DNA of 64,000 nucleotides from Andreprevotia lacus DSM 23236 (GCF_900176275.1 NZ_FWXD01000011.1:91731-155730), one strand, 5' to 3'; positions 17,895 through 27,472 are shown, counted from the first letter of the stretch. The notes: generated from the letters alone by a model not told the origin. Numbers and translations: made by a program.

Positions 17895-19024
17895 GCGACA
17901 CGCAAGCCGCAACAGACCACTACTGGATGCAGCACGCGCTGGCATTGGCTAAGCGCGGCCAATGCAATACCACGCCCAATCCATGCGTGGGCTGCGTGCT
18001 GGTCAGGGATGGCGTGATCGTCGGCGAGGGGCATAGCCAGCAGGCCGGCGGCCCGCATGCCGAGGTGATGGCCATGCGCATGGCGGGCGACGCGGCACGC
18101 GGCGCAACGGCCTATGTGACGCTGGAGCCATGCAGCCACCATGGCCGCACGCCGCCGTGCGCGGATGGGCTGATTGCTGCGGGCGTGGTGCGCGTGGTAG
18201 CCGCCTTGCGCGACCCCAATCCGCTGGTAGCCGGGCGTGGCCTGAGCCGTCTGAACGACGCGGGTATTCCGGCGCAGGCCGGCGTGCTGCGCGATGCCGC
18301 GCTGGAGCATCACAAGGGTTTTCTCAGCCGCATGGTGCGGGGCCGGCCGTGGCTGCGCATCAAGATGGCGGCCAGCCTGGATGGCCGCACCGCATTGGCT
18401 GATGGGCAATCGCAATGGATTACCGGGCCGGCCGCGCGTGCTGATGTGCAGCGCTTGCGCGCCCGCTCGTGCGCCATGCTGACCGGCATCGGCACCGTGC
18501 TGGCCGATGATCCACAACTCACCGTGCGTGATCCGCAAGGCGTGGACTGGCAAGGGCGCCAGCCGCTGCGCGTGGTGGTCGACAGCCGCTTGCGCACGCC
18601 GCCAACGGCGAAGCTGCTGCAGACACCGGGCGTGCTGATCGTTGCTGCGCAGGGTGATGCCGCACGGCGGCAGGCGCTGCAGGCGGCCGGGGCGGAGGTC
18701 ATGCTGCTGGCCGGCACCGATGGGCGTGTCGATCTGGCGGCGCTACTGGACGAGCTGGGCCGGCGCGGCATGAACGAAGTGACGGTGGAGGCGGGCGGTG
18801 CACTGGCCGGTGTATTGCTGCAGGCTGGGCTGGTGGATGAAGTGATCCTGTATCAGGCGCCGGTGCTGATCGGCAACGGCCGTGGCGTAGCCGAGTTCGA
18901 TCTGGCCAGCCTGGCGGACAAACTGACGCCTCGCGTATTCGAGCGCCGCATGGTGGGCGACGACCAGCGCATCACTTTGCGCTTTACCGATGCCGCCGCG
19001 CTGAGTGGCGAGGCGGCGCAATAA
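17891..19024 (+). CDS. ribD: Riboflavin biosynthesis deaminase/reductase
   Basis: 377 residues, two domains. The deaminase (1-145) has the zinc motifs GGPHAEVMAM and PCSHHGRTPPC. The reductase (about 150-365) has IKMAASLDGRTALADG and the EAGGALAGVLLQ segment. Together they catalyse the second and third steps from GTP-derived pyrimidine to the ribityl intermediate. The ATG at 17891 overlaps the stop of the previous gene by four bases. Confidence 0.96.
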   Translation: MSDTQAATDHYWMQHALALAKRGQCNTTPNPCVGCVLVRDGVIVGEGHSQQAGGPHAEVMAMRMAGDAARGATAYVTLEPCSHHGRTPPCADGLIAAGVVRVVAALRDPNPLVAGRGLSRLNDAGIPAQAGVLRDAALEHHKGFLSRMVRGRPWLRIKMAASLDGRTALADGQSQWITGPAARADVQRLRARSCAMLTGIGTVLADDPQLTVRDPQGVDWQGRQPLRVVVDSRLRTPPTAKLLQTPGVLIVAAQGDAARRQALQAAGAEVMLLAGTDGRVDLAALLDELGRRGMNEVTVEAGGALAGVLLQAGLVDEVILYQAPVLIGNGRGVAEFDLASLADKLTPRVFERRMVGDDQRITLRFTDAAALSGEAAQ

Positions 19025-19117
19025 ATGACGGCACAAGGCTTGAAGCGGGGCAACTCGCCCCGACTCTGTCTTGATTGACCAAATGCACCGCCACAAGCGG
19101 GCCACAGGGAGCAGACC

Positions 19118-19732
19118 ATGTTTACCGGAATCGTAGAAACCGTTGCCACCATCGAGCACGTTGAGCCCTTTGCCGGCGGCGTCCGCCTGACCGTGCATGC
19201 GCCGGGGCTGGACTTCACCGATGTGGGCCTGGGTGACAGCATCACCCACAACGGCGCCTGCATGACGGTGACCAGCCTGTTGCCTGACAATCGCTTCACC
19301 ATTGATGTGTCGGACGAATCGCTGCGCTGCACGGTGGGGCTGGATCGTGCCGGCAACCGTGTCAATCTGGAAAAAGCGCTGCGCGTGAACGCGCGGCTGG
19401 GTGGCCATCTGGTCTCCGGCCATGTGGACGGTATTGGCGACGTGGTGTCGTTCGACCCGGTGGGCGACAACCGCGAGCTGGTGGTGCGTGCCCCGCAAGC
19501 ACTGGCCAAATACCTGGCCGTGAAAGGCTCGGTGGTGGTGAATGGCGTATCGCTCACCACTAACTTCGTGCGCGATGTGGACGGCGGCTGCGAGTTCTCG
19601 ATCAACCTGATCCCGCATACGCTGCAGGTCACCACGCTGGGCGGCCTGGCTGCCGGCAGTAAGGTGAATCTGGAAATCGACTTGATTGCACGCTACGTGG
19701 AACGCATGCTGTCCTTGGAGGCTCGCCCATGA
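19118..19732 (+). CDS. ribE: Riboflavin synthase, alpha subunit
   Basis: 204 residues made of two repeated lumazine-binding barrels: [18 protein letters not shown] at residue 1 and [18 protein letters not shown] near residue 100. It converts two lumazine molecules into riboflavin. 93 bases separate it from ribD, too few for a full FMN riboswitch and with none of its conserved features. Its stop overlaps the start of the next gene by four bases. Confidence 0.95.
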   Translation: MFTGIVETVATIEHVEPFAGGVRLTVHAPGLDFTDVGLGDSITHNGACMTVTSLLPDNRFTIDVSDESLRCTVGLDRAGNRVNLEKALRVNARLGGHLVSGHVDGIGDVVSFDPVGDNRELVVRAPQALAKYLAVKGSVVVNGVSLTTNFVRDVDGGCEFSINLIPHTLQVTTLGGLAAGSKVNLEIDLIARYVERMLSLEARP

Positions 19733-20841
19733 CCGCAGTGAACATCTCGCCGATCCAGGACATCATTGCCGACATCCGTCTGGGCAAGATGGTCATCCTT
19801 GTCGACGAGGAGGATCGCGAGAATGAAGGTGATCTGGTGCTGGCGGCGGATTTCGTCACCCCCGAGATCATCAATTTCATGGCCAAGTACGGCCGTGGGC
19901 TGATCTGTCTGACCCTGACCGCCGAGCGCGGCAAGCAGCTCAACCTGCCGCTGATGGTGGCACACAATGGCTCGGGCCATGGCACCAATTTCACCGTGTC
20001 GATCGAGGCGGCCGAGGGCGTGAGTACCGGCATTTCGGCGCATGATCGTGCCCTCACCATCAAGCGTGCGGTGGCCTTCGACGCCAAGCCCAGCGATATC
20101 GTCTCGCCCGGGCATGTGTTCCCGCTGCTGGCGCAACCGGGTGGCGTGCTGGTGCGCGCCGGCCATACCGAGGCCGGCTGTGATCTGGCCATGCTGGCCG
20201 GTTTGCAGCCTGCATCGGTGATCTGCGAGATCATGAACGACGACGGCACCATGGCGCGGCTGCCGCAATTGCTGGCCTTTGCCGCCGAGCATGATCTGAA
20301 GGTGGGCACCATTGCCGACCTGATTCATTACCGCAGCCAGACAGAATCGCTGATCGAATGCGCAGGAAAGCGTAAAATCAACACCTTTGCCGGCGAATTC
20401 GAGCTGGCCGTGTTCCGCGACAAACTCTCTACCGCCACGCATCTGGCGCTGGTGAAGGGGCAGCCGACGCCGGATACCGAAACGCTGGTGCGCGTGCACG
20501 AGCCGCTGTCGGTGATGGACTGGCTGGATCTGAGCCACACGGGCCATTCGTGGAGCGTGCCGGCGTCGCTGGAAGCCATTGCGCGCAGTGACAGCGGCGT
20601 GATGATCCTGCTGCACCGCGATGAAAGTGGCGAGGACGTGCTGGCGCGGGCGCTGCCCGAGCTGCAGCTGGAAAAACCGCGTAAATGGGATTTGCGTACC
20701 TACGGGATTGGTGCGCAAATGCTCAAATCACTGGGTGTGGGCAAGATGCGCTTGCTCTCGCCGGAACGAAAAATCCCCAGCATGACCGGCTTCGGACTGG
20801 AAATCACCGGTTTCGAATGCCTGCAACAAGGAAAACACTGA
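19729..20841 (+). CDS. ribBX: 3,4-dihydroxy-2-butanone 4-phosphate synthase with a degenerate GTP cyclohydrolase II domain
   Basis: 370 residues. Residues 1-205 are a full RibB domain ([15 protein letters not shown], then HAxTEAG-type [10 protein letters not shown]) that makes the four-carbon unit from ribulose 5-phosphate. Residues ~210-370 keep the fold of GTP cyclohydrolase II, but where active enzymes have HSECLTGD and RCDCG (three zinc-binding cysteines) this protein reads [13 protein letters not shown]. The zinc site is therefore missing and the domain should be inactive, the RibBX type known in other proteobacteria. A real RibA must then lie elsewhere in the genome (inference). Confidence 0.9.
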   Translation: MTAVNISPIQDIIADIRLGKMVILVDEEDRENEGDLVLAADFVTPEIINFMAKYGRGLICLTLTAERGKQLNLPLMVAHNGSGHGTNFTVSIEAAEGVSTGISAHDRALTIKRAVAFDAKPSDIVSPGHVFPLLAQPGGVLVRAGHTEAGCDLAMLAGLQPASVICEIMNDDGTMARLPQLLAFAAEHDLKVGTIADLIHYRSQTESLIECAGKRKINTFAGEFELAVFRDKLSTATHLALVKGQPTPDTETLVRVHEPLSVMDWLDLSHTGHSWSVPASLEAIARSDSGVMILLHRDESGEDVLARALPELQLEKPRKWDLRTYGIGAQMLKSLGVGKMRLLSPERKIPSMTGFGLEITGFECLQQGKH

Positions 20842-21317
20842 TGAGCGGAATCTCCGTGATCGAACCCGACCTGAATGGTGCGGGCCTGCGCATTGCCATC
20901 GTGATGGCGCGCTTCAATACCCCCGTCTGCCATGGCCTGCGCGATGCCTGCCTGAGCGAACTGGCCAGCCTGGGCGTGGCCGAGCAGGACATCCTGCTGA
21001 TGACCGTGCCGGGTGCACTGGAAATCCCGCTGGTGCTGCAAACACTGGCCGAATCGGGCGAGTATGACGCGCTGATCGCACTGGGCGCCATTATCCGCGG
21101 CGAGACTTACCACTTCGAGCTGGTGTCGAATGAATCGGGCGCGGGCGTGACCCGTGTCGGTCTCGACTACGGTCTGCCGATTGCCAACGCCATCCTCACC
21201 ACCGAAACCGACGAGCAAGCCGAAGTGCGCATGGTCGAAAAGGGTGCGGATGCCGCACGTGTGGCGGTCGAAATGGCCAATCTGCAACGCAATCTGCAAG
21301 AGGCGCTGGAAGCATGA
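20841..21317 (+). CDS. ribH: 6,7-dimethyl-8-ribityllumazine synthase
   Basis: 158 residues. Joins the ribityl pyrimidine and the four-carbon phosphate. Diagnostic stretches are [37 protein letters not shown] and [19 protein letters not shown], whose His is the usual catalytic residue. The start overlaps the ribBX stop by one base (TGATG) and its own stop overlaps nusB by four. Confidence 0.96.
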   Translation: MSGISVIEPDLNGAGLRIAIVMARFNTPVCHGLRDACLSELASLGVAEQDILLMTVPGALEIPLVLQTLAESGEYDALIALGAIIRGETYHFELVSNESGAGVTRVGLDYGLPIANAILTTETDEQAEVRMVEKGADAARVAVEMANLQRNLQEALEA

Positions 21318-21799
21318 GCGAGCAACAGACCCCCGCCGCCAAGCCGGCCAAGCCCAAGTCGCCGCGCCGCCGCGCACGCGAATTCGCCGTGCAGGGCATT
21401 TACCAATGGCAACTGACCGGCGACTTGCCGGCGGTGATCGAGCGCAATCTGCGCGATAGCGATACCAGTTTTGCCAAGGCCGACGAGGCATTGTTCCGCA
21501 GCATTTTGTTCGGTGCGCTCAAGGATGCCTCCGCGCTCAAGGAAGCGCTGGTTCCGCATATCGATCGCGACTTTGCCGAAGTCAGCCCGGTTGAGGCTGC
21601 CGTGCTGCTGGCTGCGGCGTTCGAGATCATCCACACGCCGGAAACGCCGTACCCGGTGATCGTCAACGAATCCATCGAGCTGGCCAAGACTTTTGGCGGC
21701 AGCGATGGCCACAAGTTCGTCAATGGCGTGCTCGACAAGCTGGCCGCTGCCAAGCGCCCGGAAGAAATCGAATCCATCCGCGCCAAGCGCCGTGGCTAA
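21314..21799 (+). CDS. nusB: Transcription antitermination factor NusB
   Basis: 161 residues, all-helical. It binds boxA RNA with NusE (S10) in rRNA antitermination. Family features: [20 protein letters not shown] at the N-terminus and [20 protein letters not shown] then [12 protein letters not shown] at the C-terminus. The N-terminal [12 protein letters not shown] extension is basic and probably flexible. Overlaps ribH by four bases; ribH-nusB linkage is common in proteobacteria. Confidence 0.96.
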   Translation: MSEQQTPAAKPAKPKSPRRRAREFAVQGIYQWQLTGDLPAVIERNLRDSDTSFAKADEALFRSILFGALKDASALKEALVPHIDRDFAEVSPVEAAVLLAAAFEIIHTPETPYPVIVNESIELAKTFGGSDGHKFVNGVLDKLAAAKRPEEIESIRAKRRG

Positions 21800-21808
21800 A
21801 CCGCGCGC

Positions 21809-22777
21809 GTGAACGAGTTCGAGCTGATCGGTCGTTACTTCACCCGCCCGGCGCAGCGCGCCGTGCTGGGTGTGGGCGATGATTGCGCGCTGCTCGCGCC
21901 GGCACAGGGCCGGCAGTTGGCCATTTCGGCCGACATGCTGGTGGCCGGCCGCCACTTTTTTCCCGATGTCGATCCCTATCGGCTGGGCCACAAGGCACTG
22001 GCGGTCAATCTGTCCGACTTGGCCGCGATGGGTGCACAGCCGAGCTGGTGCACGCTGTCCATTGCCTTGCCAGCCGTCGATGAAGCTTGGCTGGCGGCGT
22101 TCAGTGCCGGCTTTTTTGCGCTGGCCGATCTGCATGGCGTCGAGCTGGTGGGCGGCGATACTACGCGCGGCCCGCTGACCATTGCGGTGCAGATTGCCGG
22201 CGAGATCGAGCCGGGCCAGGCGCTGCGGCGCGATGGCGCACGGATCGGCGACGATATCTGGGTGTCCGGTGTGCTGGGTGCTGCGTCGGTGGCGGTGTTG
22301 GCGCGCAGTGGCAAGCTGGCCGGGCAGGGCATTGTGCTCTCTGCCGAACAACAGGCCCGCTGTGGCGAGCGGCTGGATATGCCCACACCAAGAGTCGCGC
22401 TCGGCCGTGCCTTGCGTGGCATTGCCCATGCGGCGCTGGATGTGTCCGATGGTCTGCTGGGCGATTTGCGCCATATCGCAGCGCGATCCGGCGTTGCGGC
22501 TGAACTGGACTGGCTCCAGCTGCCCGTCGACCCCGCCATCATCAATCTACCGCTGGCCATGCAGCAGCAGGCCGTGCTGACCGGTGGCGACGAATACGAA
22601 CTCTGCTTTACCGCCGCGACTGCACAACGTGCCGCCTTGCAGGCCCTGTCTGTAGAGCTGGACCTGCCATTGACCCGTATCGGCCGCATCACGGCTGGCG
22701 AAGGCGTGCACGCCCGTGCCGGCGACGGCAGCCCGCTGCTGGCCGGTGCACGCGGCTTTGACCATTTCGCGGCCTGA
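21809..22777 (+). CDS. thiL: Thiamine-monophosphate kinase
   Basis: 322 residues. Phosphorylates thiamine monophosphate to the active pyrophosphate cofactor. The N-terminal VLGVGDDCALLAP, the ADMLVAGRHFF segment and the central GVELVGGDTTRG are family signatures of the PurM-like ATP-binding fold. It begins with GTG (21809), since the first ATG would remove the conserved N-terminus, and lies 9 bp after nusB. Confidence 0.94.
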   Translation: MNEFELIGRYFTRPAQRAVLGVGDDCALLAPAQGRQLAISADMLVAGRHFFPDVDPYRLGHKALAVNLSDLAAMGAQPSWCTLSIALPAVDEAWLAAFSAGFFALADLHGVELVGGDTTRGPLTIAVQIAGEIEPGQALRRDGARIGDDIWVSGVLGAASVAVLARSGKLAGQGIVLSAEQQARCGERLDMPTPRVALGRALRGIAHAALDVSDGLLGDLRHIAARSGVAAELDWLQLPVDPAIINLPLAMQQQAVLTGGDEYELCFTAATAQRAALQALSVELDLPLTRIGRITAGEGVHARAGDGSPLLAGARGFDHFAA

Positions 22778-22790
22778 CCGCGCGGATACC

Positions 22791-23285
22791 ATGCCTGCCA
22801 TCCTGCATCCTGATCGCCGCTTTCTGTTTGCCCACCCGGCTCATTTCATCGCGCTGGGCTTTGGTAGTGGCTTGCCACGCAAGGCGCCGGGCACCTGGGG
22901 CACTTTGGCGGCGCTGCCGTTATACGCACTGCTGATGCTTGCGCTGACGCCGCTGCAGATCGTGCTGCTGTGCATTCCGGTGTTCCTGCTGGGCTGGTGG
23001 GCGGCCGACAAGACCGGCAAGGCGCTGGGTGTGCACGATCATGGCAGCATCGTCATCGACGAGATCGTGGCCATGTGGCTGGTGCTGGCTTATGTGCCGG
23101 TTACCTGGCTGGGCTGGCTGCTGGCCTTCGGCCTGTTCCGCTTGTTCGATATCGTCAAACCGTGGCCGATCCGCTGGTTTGACGAACGCGTGCCCGGCGG
23201 CTTTGGTGTGATGCTGGATGATTTGCTGGCAGCTGGTTTTGCGGTGGCTGTGCTGTGGGGCCTGCTGCACTGGCACGTTATCTAG
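22791..23285 (+). CDS. pgpA: Phosphatidylglycerophosphatase A
   Basis: 164 residues, membrane-embedded. Removes the terminal phosphate from phosphatidylglycerol phosphate to make phosphatidylglycerol. Family marks: GFGSGLPRKAPGTWGTL at the start and HDHGSIVIDEIVAMWLV in the middle with its acidic metal-binding residues. It starts 13 bp after thiL and closes the operon at a strong terminator. The nusB-thiL-pgpA order is widespread in proteobacteria. Confidence 0.95.
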   Translation: MPAILHPDRRFLFAHPAHFIALGFGSGLPRKAPGTWGTLAALPLYALLMLALTPLQIVLLCIPVFLLGWWAADKTGKALGVHDHGSIVIDEIVAMWLVLAYVPVTWLGWLLAFGLFRLFDIVKPWPIRWFDERVPGGFGVMLDDLLAAGFAVAVLWGLLHWHVI

Positions 23286-23299
23286 TGCTGATAAAATGA

Positions 23300-23334
23300 A
23301 AACCCGGCAAAGCAGCGCTTTGCCGGGTTTTTTC
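23300..23334. terminator. Bidirectional terminator between pgpA and the chitinase gene
   Basis: AACCCGGCAAAG and CTTTGCCGGGTT form a 12-bp stem, with TTTTTT on one side and AAAA on the other, so it can stop transcription from both convergent genes. Confidence 0.9.
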
Positions 23335-23355
23335 ATGCCACTGCTCTCTGACTGA

Positions 23356-25020
23356 TTACGGTGTCAGCTTGGGCAGTGTTGGCAGTACATCACTGCAGTT
23401 ACCTACCAGTGGCAGGTTGTAGCAGACGAATTGGCCAGCGGTGTTTTCTGTTGCGGCACCGGCCGGGGCTGGCTGGTGGACGCGCTGTTTCCAGATTTGC
23501 CAGATCATGAAGCCATCATTGGGCTTGCCCTTGTTCTTGATGTACTTCACCAGCGTTTGCACGTTGTAGTACGCCGTGGCCATATTGTTCTGGCCGGTCA
23601 GCATGTCTGCATCGTACTGCACGCCACCGTCGTTCAACTTGAGCACTGCGCCGCCCGCACCTTCCGGAGCGATTTCCATGCCCATATTGATCGGGCCGTT
23701 GTAAATCGCGCGGTACGATTCATAGCCTTCACGCGGGTCGTAGTAATCGCCGCCATCGTACGACATCAGGTTGATGTGGCTGATCTTGCTGCCCTGGTTC
23801 TTCACTACGCTGTACATCACGCCACCGAACGGCGAACCCCACTGCACCTTGCCTTCTTCGAACGGGCTACCCTTCACGTAATAGGCACCGGTCGACCAGC
23901 CTGCCACCGAGATGCCGATATTGGCGCCGCGGTTGTGGATTTCGCTATACAGCGTGTTGATGATGTTGGCGATCTGGCCATCGGTATTGCAGCTGAAGCT
24001 GCTGGCATCGCCCTTGTTGCATTGGGCGCCTTCGGTTTCCCAGTCCACATCGACGCCGGATGCACCCAGGTCCTGCACCAGATCGACCACGCGCGCGGCG
24101 TTGAAGTTGGCCCAGCTGCTGCCTTGGCTGTAGGACCAGCCACCGATCGACACCCACACCTGCGTACCGCGCGCCTTCAATGCGGCAATGATGTTGCGCA
24201 GGTCTTGCGCCTGCTGCGCGGTAAAGGTTTTCTGGCCGGCGTTGGTGCTGGCACCCTCGACGAACTCGAATCCGGCCACCGACTGGTCGAACTTGTACGA
24301 GCCCTTCACATACGCGGTATCCGGCTTGGCGAACGCCAGGTTGATGTGCGTGAAATAGTTGGGAATGTTGGCCGTGCTCAGGTCATAGATGCTGGTATTC
24401 CAGGTGCTGGAATAACCCACATACATGCGGCTGCCCGGTGGCACCGGGGTCGGTGTCGGGCCGCCCGGCGTCGGGGTGACGGTCGGGATCGGCGTGGGCG
24501 ACGGCGTGCCGCCGCAGGGGCCGTTGTCGGTCCACGGCTGGCCATCACCATTGCTGGACGATGGAATATTGTTCTGTGTCCACCACTTGGCGGTGTAGTT
24601 GCGGTTGTTGTAGCTCACCTGAGCGCCACCGTTGTAGGCAGTGCTGCTGTTCCATGTGGCATAGCAGCCGGTGCCCGGCACCGGGGTGGCGGTGGGCGGC
24701 GTAGTCGGCGCGCGCGTGGGTGTTGGCGCAGTGGTCGGGGTCGGGCCGCCGGTTGGCGGGGTGGTGGGCACCGGTGTGGCCGTCGGCACGGTGGTCACGC
24801 CGCTGCTCGGGCCCAGATCGGTCCACAGCGATGCATTGCCCGGATTCCAGCCGGTGCTGCTGTAGTCAGTCTGGTTGACCAGTGCACGGTAGTCGTGGCC
24901 GTTGTAGCTGACCACGGTGCCGGCGGTGTAATAGACATCCGGCTGCCAGGCCGGTGCGGCGAATGCACACGTCGCCGCCATGCTTGCGATCAAGGCAAGC
25001 AGGGTATTGCGGTTGAACAT
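23356..25020 (-). CDS. Secreted GH18 chitinase with two chitin-binding modules
   Basis: 554 residues. A signal peptide (1-21, ending AFA) precedes a CBM5-type module (about 24-71), a Thr/Pro-rich linker, a second CBM5-type module (about 120-170), a second Pro/Thr linker and a GH18 barrel (about 199-530). The barrel carries VSIGGWSYSQ (strand 3) and SGVDVDWE around the catalytic acid E329, with D325 and D327. The first Asp of the DxxDxDxE consensus is Ser322. MSYDGG matches the later conserved M-Y-D motif. The enzyme should cleave secreted chitin to oligosaccharides for uptake. GAGGAG precedes the ATG. Confidence 0.95.
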   Translation of the reverse strand: MFNRNTLLALIASMAATCAFAAPAWQPDVYYTAGTVVSYNGHDYRALVNQTDYSSTGWNPGNASLWTDLGPSSGVTTVPTATPVPTTPPTGGPTPTTAPTPTRAPTTPPTATPVPGTGCYATWNSSTAYNGGAQVSYNNRNYTAKWWTQNNIPSSSNGDGQPWTDNGPCGGTPSPTPIPTVTPTPGGPTPTPVPPGSRMYVGYSSTWNTSIYDLSTANIPNYFTHINLAFAKPDTAYVKGSYKFDQSVAGFEFVEGASTNAGQKTFTAQQAQDLRNIIAALKARGTQVWVSIGGWSYSQGSSWANFNAARVVDLVQDLGASGVDVDWETEGAQCNKGDASSFSCNTDGQIANIINTLYSEIHNRGANIGISVAGWSTGAYYVKGSPFEEGKVQWGSPFGGVMYSVVKNQGSKISHINLMSYDGGDYYDPREGYESYRAIYNGPINMGMEIAPEGAGGAVLKLNDGGVQYDADMLTGQNNMATAYYNVQTLVKYIKNKGKPNDGFMIWQIWKQRVHQPAPAGAATENTAGQFVCYNLPLVGNCSDVLPTLPKLTP

Positions 25021-25093
25021 GGTTGTCTCCTCTATTTATGAACGGCCGCTGCGTGCACCGCATTGCAGGCGGTTCGTGCGCGGCCGGTATGTA

Positions 25094-25122
25094 ACTATCC
25101 TGATTATGAAAGCGCTGTCAAT
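25094..25122 (-). promoter_or_regulatory. Chitinase promoter with a NagR-like operator
   Basis: On the minus strand TTGACA (25116-25121), a 16-bp spacer and GATAGT (25094-25099). Overlapping the -35 and the spacer, 25105-25122 reads TATGAAAGCGCTGTCAAT, which agrees at 15 of 18 positions with AATGACARCGYTGTCATT, the operator described for LacI-family GlcNAc regulators (NagR/NagQ) in other proteobacteria. The position fits repression by blocking polymerase. No LacI-type gene lies in the window. Confidence 0.55.
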
Positions 25123-25273
25123 GAAGTGCATGACAGGGAGAGACAGCCATGTGGTGGAGTGGCGTGAATGCTATGTAGGACCGGGTAAGTTTCCGCCGAG
25201 TGGCAGCGTGAGATGTGGGGTAAAATGTATGGCGGGACCATGCCCGGATGCACGGCAGAGGCCGGAGGGGAAA

Positions 25274-25309
25274 GCCGGCCCCCTTCCACTGGAAAGGAAG
25301 GGCGCCGGC
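25274..25309 (-). terminator. Stem-loop after msrA
   Basis: GCCGGC-CCCTTCC pairs with GGAAGGG-GCCGGC around a short loop, starting 6 bases past the msrA stop. The downstream T-run on the minus strand is only TTT, so termination is probable, not certain. Confidence 0.5.
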
Positions 25310-25315
25310 AAAGGC

Positions 25316-25843
25316 TTACTGGCTCAGTTCGCCATGATATTTCAACAGCTTGCCCACCTTGGGGCCAACCACAGCCATGCAATAGGGCTGGTTGGGATTG
25401 CGGTTGAAATAGTCTTGATGGTATGTCTCGGCCGGGTAGAAGGTCTGCAGTGGCACGATCTGGGTGACGATGGGTGCGTTGAAAGCATGTGCAGTCGTCA
25501 ACTCGGCCACCTTGGCGTTTGCCTGCTGCTGTTGCGCCGCATCATGGCAGAAGATGGCCGAGCGATACTGTGTGCCGACGTCATTACCCTGCCGGTTGAG
25601 GGTGGTGGGATCGTGGATGGTAAAGAAAACGTCCAGCAGGCTATCGAAGCTCACCACGCTGTCGTCATAACTGATCTGCACCACCTCGGCATGTCCGGTG
25701 TCGCCGCCGCAGACTGCACGGTAATCCGGATGGGCGGTGTGCCCGCCCATATAGCCGGATACCACCTGATCCACGCCGCGTACGCGCTGGAAAACCGCTT
25801 CCAGACACCAAAAACAGCCGCCTGCCAGAGTTGCTTGTGCCAT
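25316..25843 (-). CDS. msrA: Peptide methionine sulfoxide reductase A
   Basis: 175 residues. Reduces methionine-S-sulfoxide in proteins. The catalytic signature GGCFWC is at residues 8-13, with C10 as the attacking cysteine. GYMGGHTAHPDYRAVCGGDT, HAEVVQISYD and IVPLQTFYPAETYHQDYF are conserved. No MsrB domain is fused and no signal peptide is present, so it acts in the cytoplasm. A stem-loop follows the stop. Confidence 0.96.
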   Translation of the reverse strand: MAQATLAGGCFWCLEAVFQRVRGVDQVVSGYMGGHTAHPDYRAVCGGDTGHAEVVQISYDDSVVSFDSLLDVFFTIHDPTTLNRQGNDVGTQYRSAIFCHDAAQQQQANAKVAELTTAHAFNAPIVTQIVPLQTFYPAETYHQDYFNRNPNQPYCMAVVGPKVGKLLKYHGELSQ

Positions 25844-25913
25844 GTGTTGCTCCTGATTCGTTTACCCACACTCAGGTGCGGGCGAAATCTGCCACCACAA
25901 GCAATCTCTTCGA

Positions 25914-26741
25914 TTACTGCCGGGCGGTACGCAGATTGGTCGGTGCAGGGGCGTTGAAATTACAGCGGTAGGGGTTGATGTCCAGTCCGCCACGGCGGGT
26001 ATAGCGGGCGTAGACGGCCAGCTTGATCGGTTTGCAGTCGCGCTGGATGTCGGTAAAGATGCGCTCGACACACTGCTCGTGAAACTCGTTGTGGTTGCGG
26101 AACGAGATCAGGTAGCGCAGCAATGATTCGCGGTTGATGGGCTGGCCGATATAGCGGATCTGCACGCTGGCCCAGTCTGGCTGACCGGTGACCAAACAGT
26201 TGGACTTGAGCAGATTGGACACCAGCACTTCATCCACCGGTGCGTCGGCTTCGTCACACTTGAGCAGGCCGGGCTGCGGGCTGTAGGTCTCCACCTCGAT
26301 ATCGAGGTTGTCGATGTTGTAGCCATCCAGCTCGGCAAACTTCAGGCCGGCCCAGCGCTCCGGCTCGAACAGCTCAACCTGTACCGGTGCCTGCACGGCT
26401 TGCGAGAGATCGTCGCGCAGCAGGGTGGCCAGAGCCTCGACATTGTCCAGCCGGGTCTGGTTGAAGCTGTTCAGATAGAGTTTGAACGACTTGGATTCGA
26501 TGATGTTGGCGCTCTGGGCGGGCACCTGGAATACGGCGGTGGCCACTTGTGGCTTGCCGCGCGCGTTCAGCCATGACAGCTCGTAGCCATTCCAGATATC
26601 CACGCCCATGAAGGGCAGGGTGCCGGTCAGGCCGATTTCGTCGCGCTTGCCCTGGCGCGGAATCGGGAACAGCAGGGCAGGGTCGTATTCGGTGATGTAG
26701 CTGACGGCTTTGCCCAGCGGCGATTGTTGCGGATCGGACAT
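25914..26741 (-). CDS. queF: NADPH-dependent 7-cyano-7-deazaguanine (preQ0) reductase
   Basis: 275 residues, the long two-domain form of QueF. It reduces the nitrile preQ0 to preQ1 in queuosine synthesis. The QueF motif [15 protein letters not shown] lies near residue 82, and the nucleophile C182 is in [17 protein letters not shown]. The ATG at 26741 is preferred because GAGGAAA precedes it by six bases; a TTG at 26756 would overlap the lexA-like stop by four bases. It is probably co-transcribed with that repressor gene. Confidence 0.93.
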   Translation of the reverse strand: MSDPQQSPLGKAVSYITEYDPALLFPIPRQGKRDEIGLTGTLPFMGVDIWNGYELSWLNARGKPQVATAVFQVPAQSANIIESKSFKLYLNSFNQTRLDNVEALATLLRDDLSQAVQAPVQVELFEPERWAGLKFAELDGYNIDNLDIEVETYSPQPGLLKCDEADAPVDEVLVSNLLKSNCLVTGQPDWASVQIRYIGQPINRESLLRYLISFRNHNEFHEQCVERIFTDIQRDCKPIKLAVYARYTRRGGLDINPYRCNFNAPAPTNLRTARQ

Positions 26742-26752
26742 GCTCAGTTTCC

Positions 26753-27340
26753 TCAACGGTATTTGCGGATCAAGCCCACCATGATGCCAAAAATTTCCAG
26801 TCCTTCGCGCGGCCGGATTGGCTGAAAGGCAGCATTGTGCGGCAGCAACAAATACCCTTGCTTGTCGCGCGCCAGCTCCTTCAGCGTATATTCGCCATCA
26901 ACAATGGCAATCACGATGTCGCCTACGCCGGCAGCATGGCGTTTTTCGACGATGGCAATGTCGCCGTCGTAGATGCCGGCATCCATCATTGAATCGCCGC
27001 GTACTTTCACCATGATGGTGGTGGACGGGCGCGGAATCAGGTATTCGTCGATGGACAGCGATTCGCTCATCGCATCGTTGGCGGCGGCGGGCAGACCGGC
27101 CGGCACGTTGAAGTCGGCCAGTTCGCGCTCGAAAAAACGCTTGGTAGGGGCCAGGCGCTTTTCCGGCGTCATTTCAATATAGCCAGCCAGGGTCAACCGC
27201 TTGACCAGCGCCGATACGGCCGATTTGGAGGCCATGCCCAGCAGCTCGCCGATGGTGGCGTAGGAGGGCAGGATGCGGTAATCGGCGTAGTAATCCTGCA
27301 GCTTGGCCAGGTATTCGTTGTCGCGGTTCGGGTTGCCCAT
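26753..27340 (-). CDS. lexA: LexA-type self-cleaving repressor
   Basis: 195 residues. Residues ~10-65 form a winged helix-turn-helix like LexA ([20 protein letters not shown]). The latent S24 protease part shows the A81-G82 cleavage bond (NVPAGLPA), the nucleophile S117 in [10 protein letters not shown] and the general-base K154 in YTLKEL, spaced 37 residues as in E. coli LexA. It is slightly shorter than E. coli LexA (202). RecA-stimulated autocleavage would relieve repression, so a SOS-regulator role is likely, although it may be a LexA-like paralogue. A palindrome lies at its promoter and queF follows. Confidence 0.85.
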   Translation of the reverse strand: MGNPNRDNEYLAKLQDYYADYRILPSYATIGELLGMASKSAVSALVKRLTLAGYIEMTPEKRLAPTKRFFERELADFNVPAGLPAAANDAMSESLSIDEYLIPRPSTTIMVKVRGDSMMDAGIYDGDIAIVEKRHAAGVGDIVIAIVDGEYTLKELARDKQGYLLLPHNAAFQPIRPREGLEIFGIMVGLIRKYR

Positions 27341-27360
27341 GGTGTGCTCGCGCAGAACAT

Positions 27361-27400
27361 TCGTTCACTCAGCTTAAGGTGAACGATCGTACGCTGTCAA
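27361..27400 (-). promoter_or_regulatory. lexA promoter with candidate operator palindrome
   Basis: On the minus strand TTGACA (27395-27400), an 18-bp spacer and TAAGCT (27371-27376). TCGTTCAC (27361-27368) and GTGAACGA (27379-27386) are perfect 8-bp inverted arms that flank the -10. Binding there would block lexA transcription. It differs from the CTGT-N8-ACAG enterobacterial SOS box. Confidence 0.6.
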
Positions 27401-27472
27401 TCGTCGCCTGCTCGATACGGCCGGGTTGCACTGGAGTAGAATCGCGCCTTTGCTTGCAGGTCAGGATACAAG

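Noticed and set aside
19025..19117. Possible FMN riboswitch ahead of ribE
   Set aside because: The 93-base gap is too short and has none of the conserved RFN elements.
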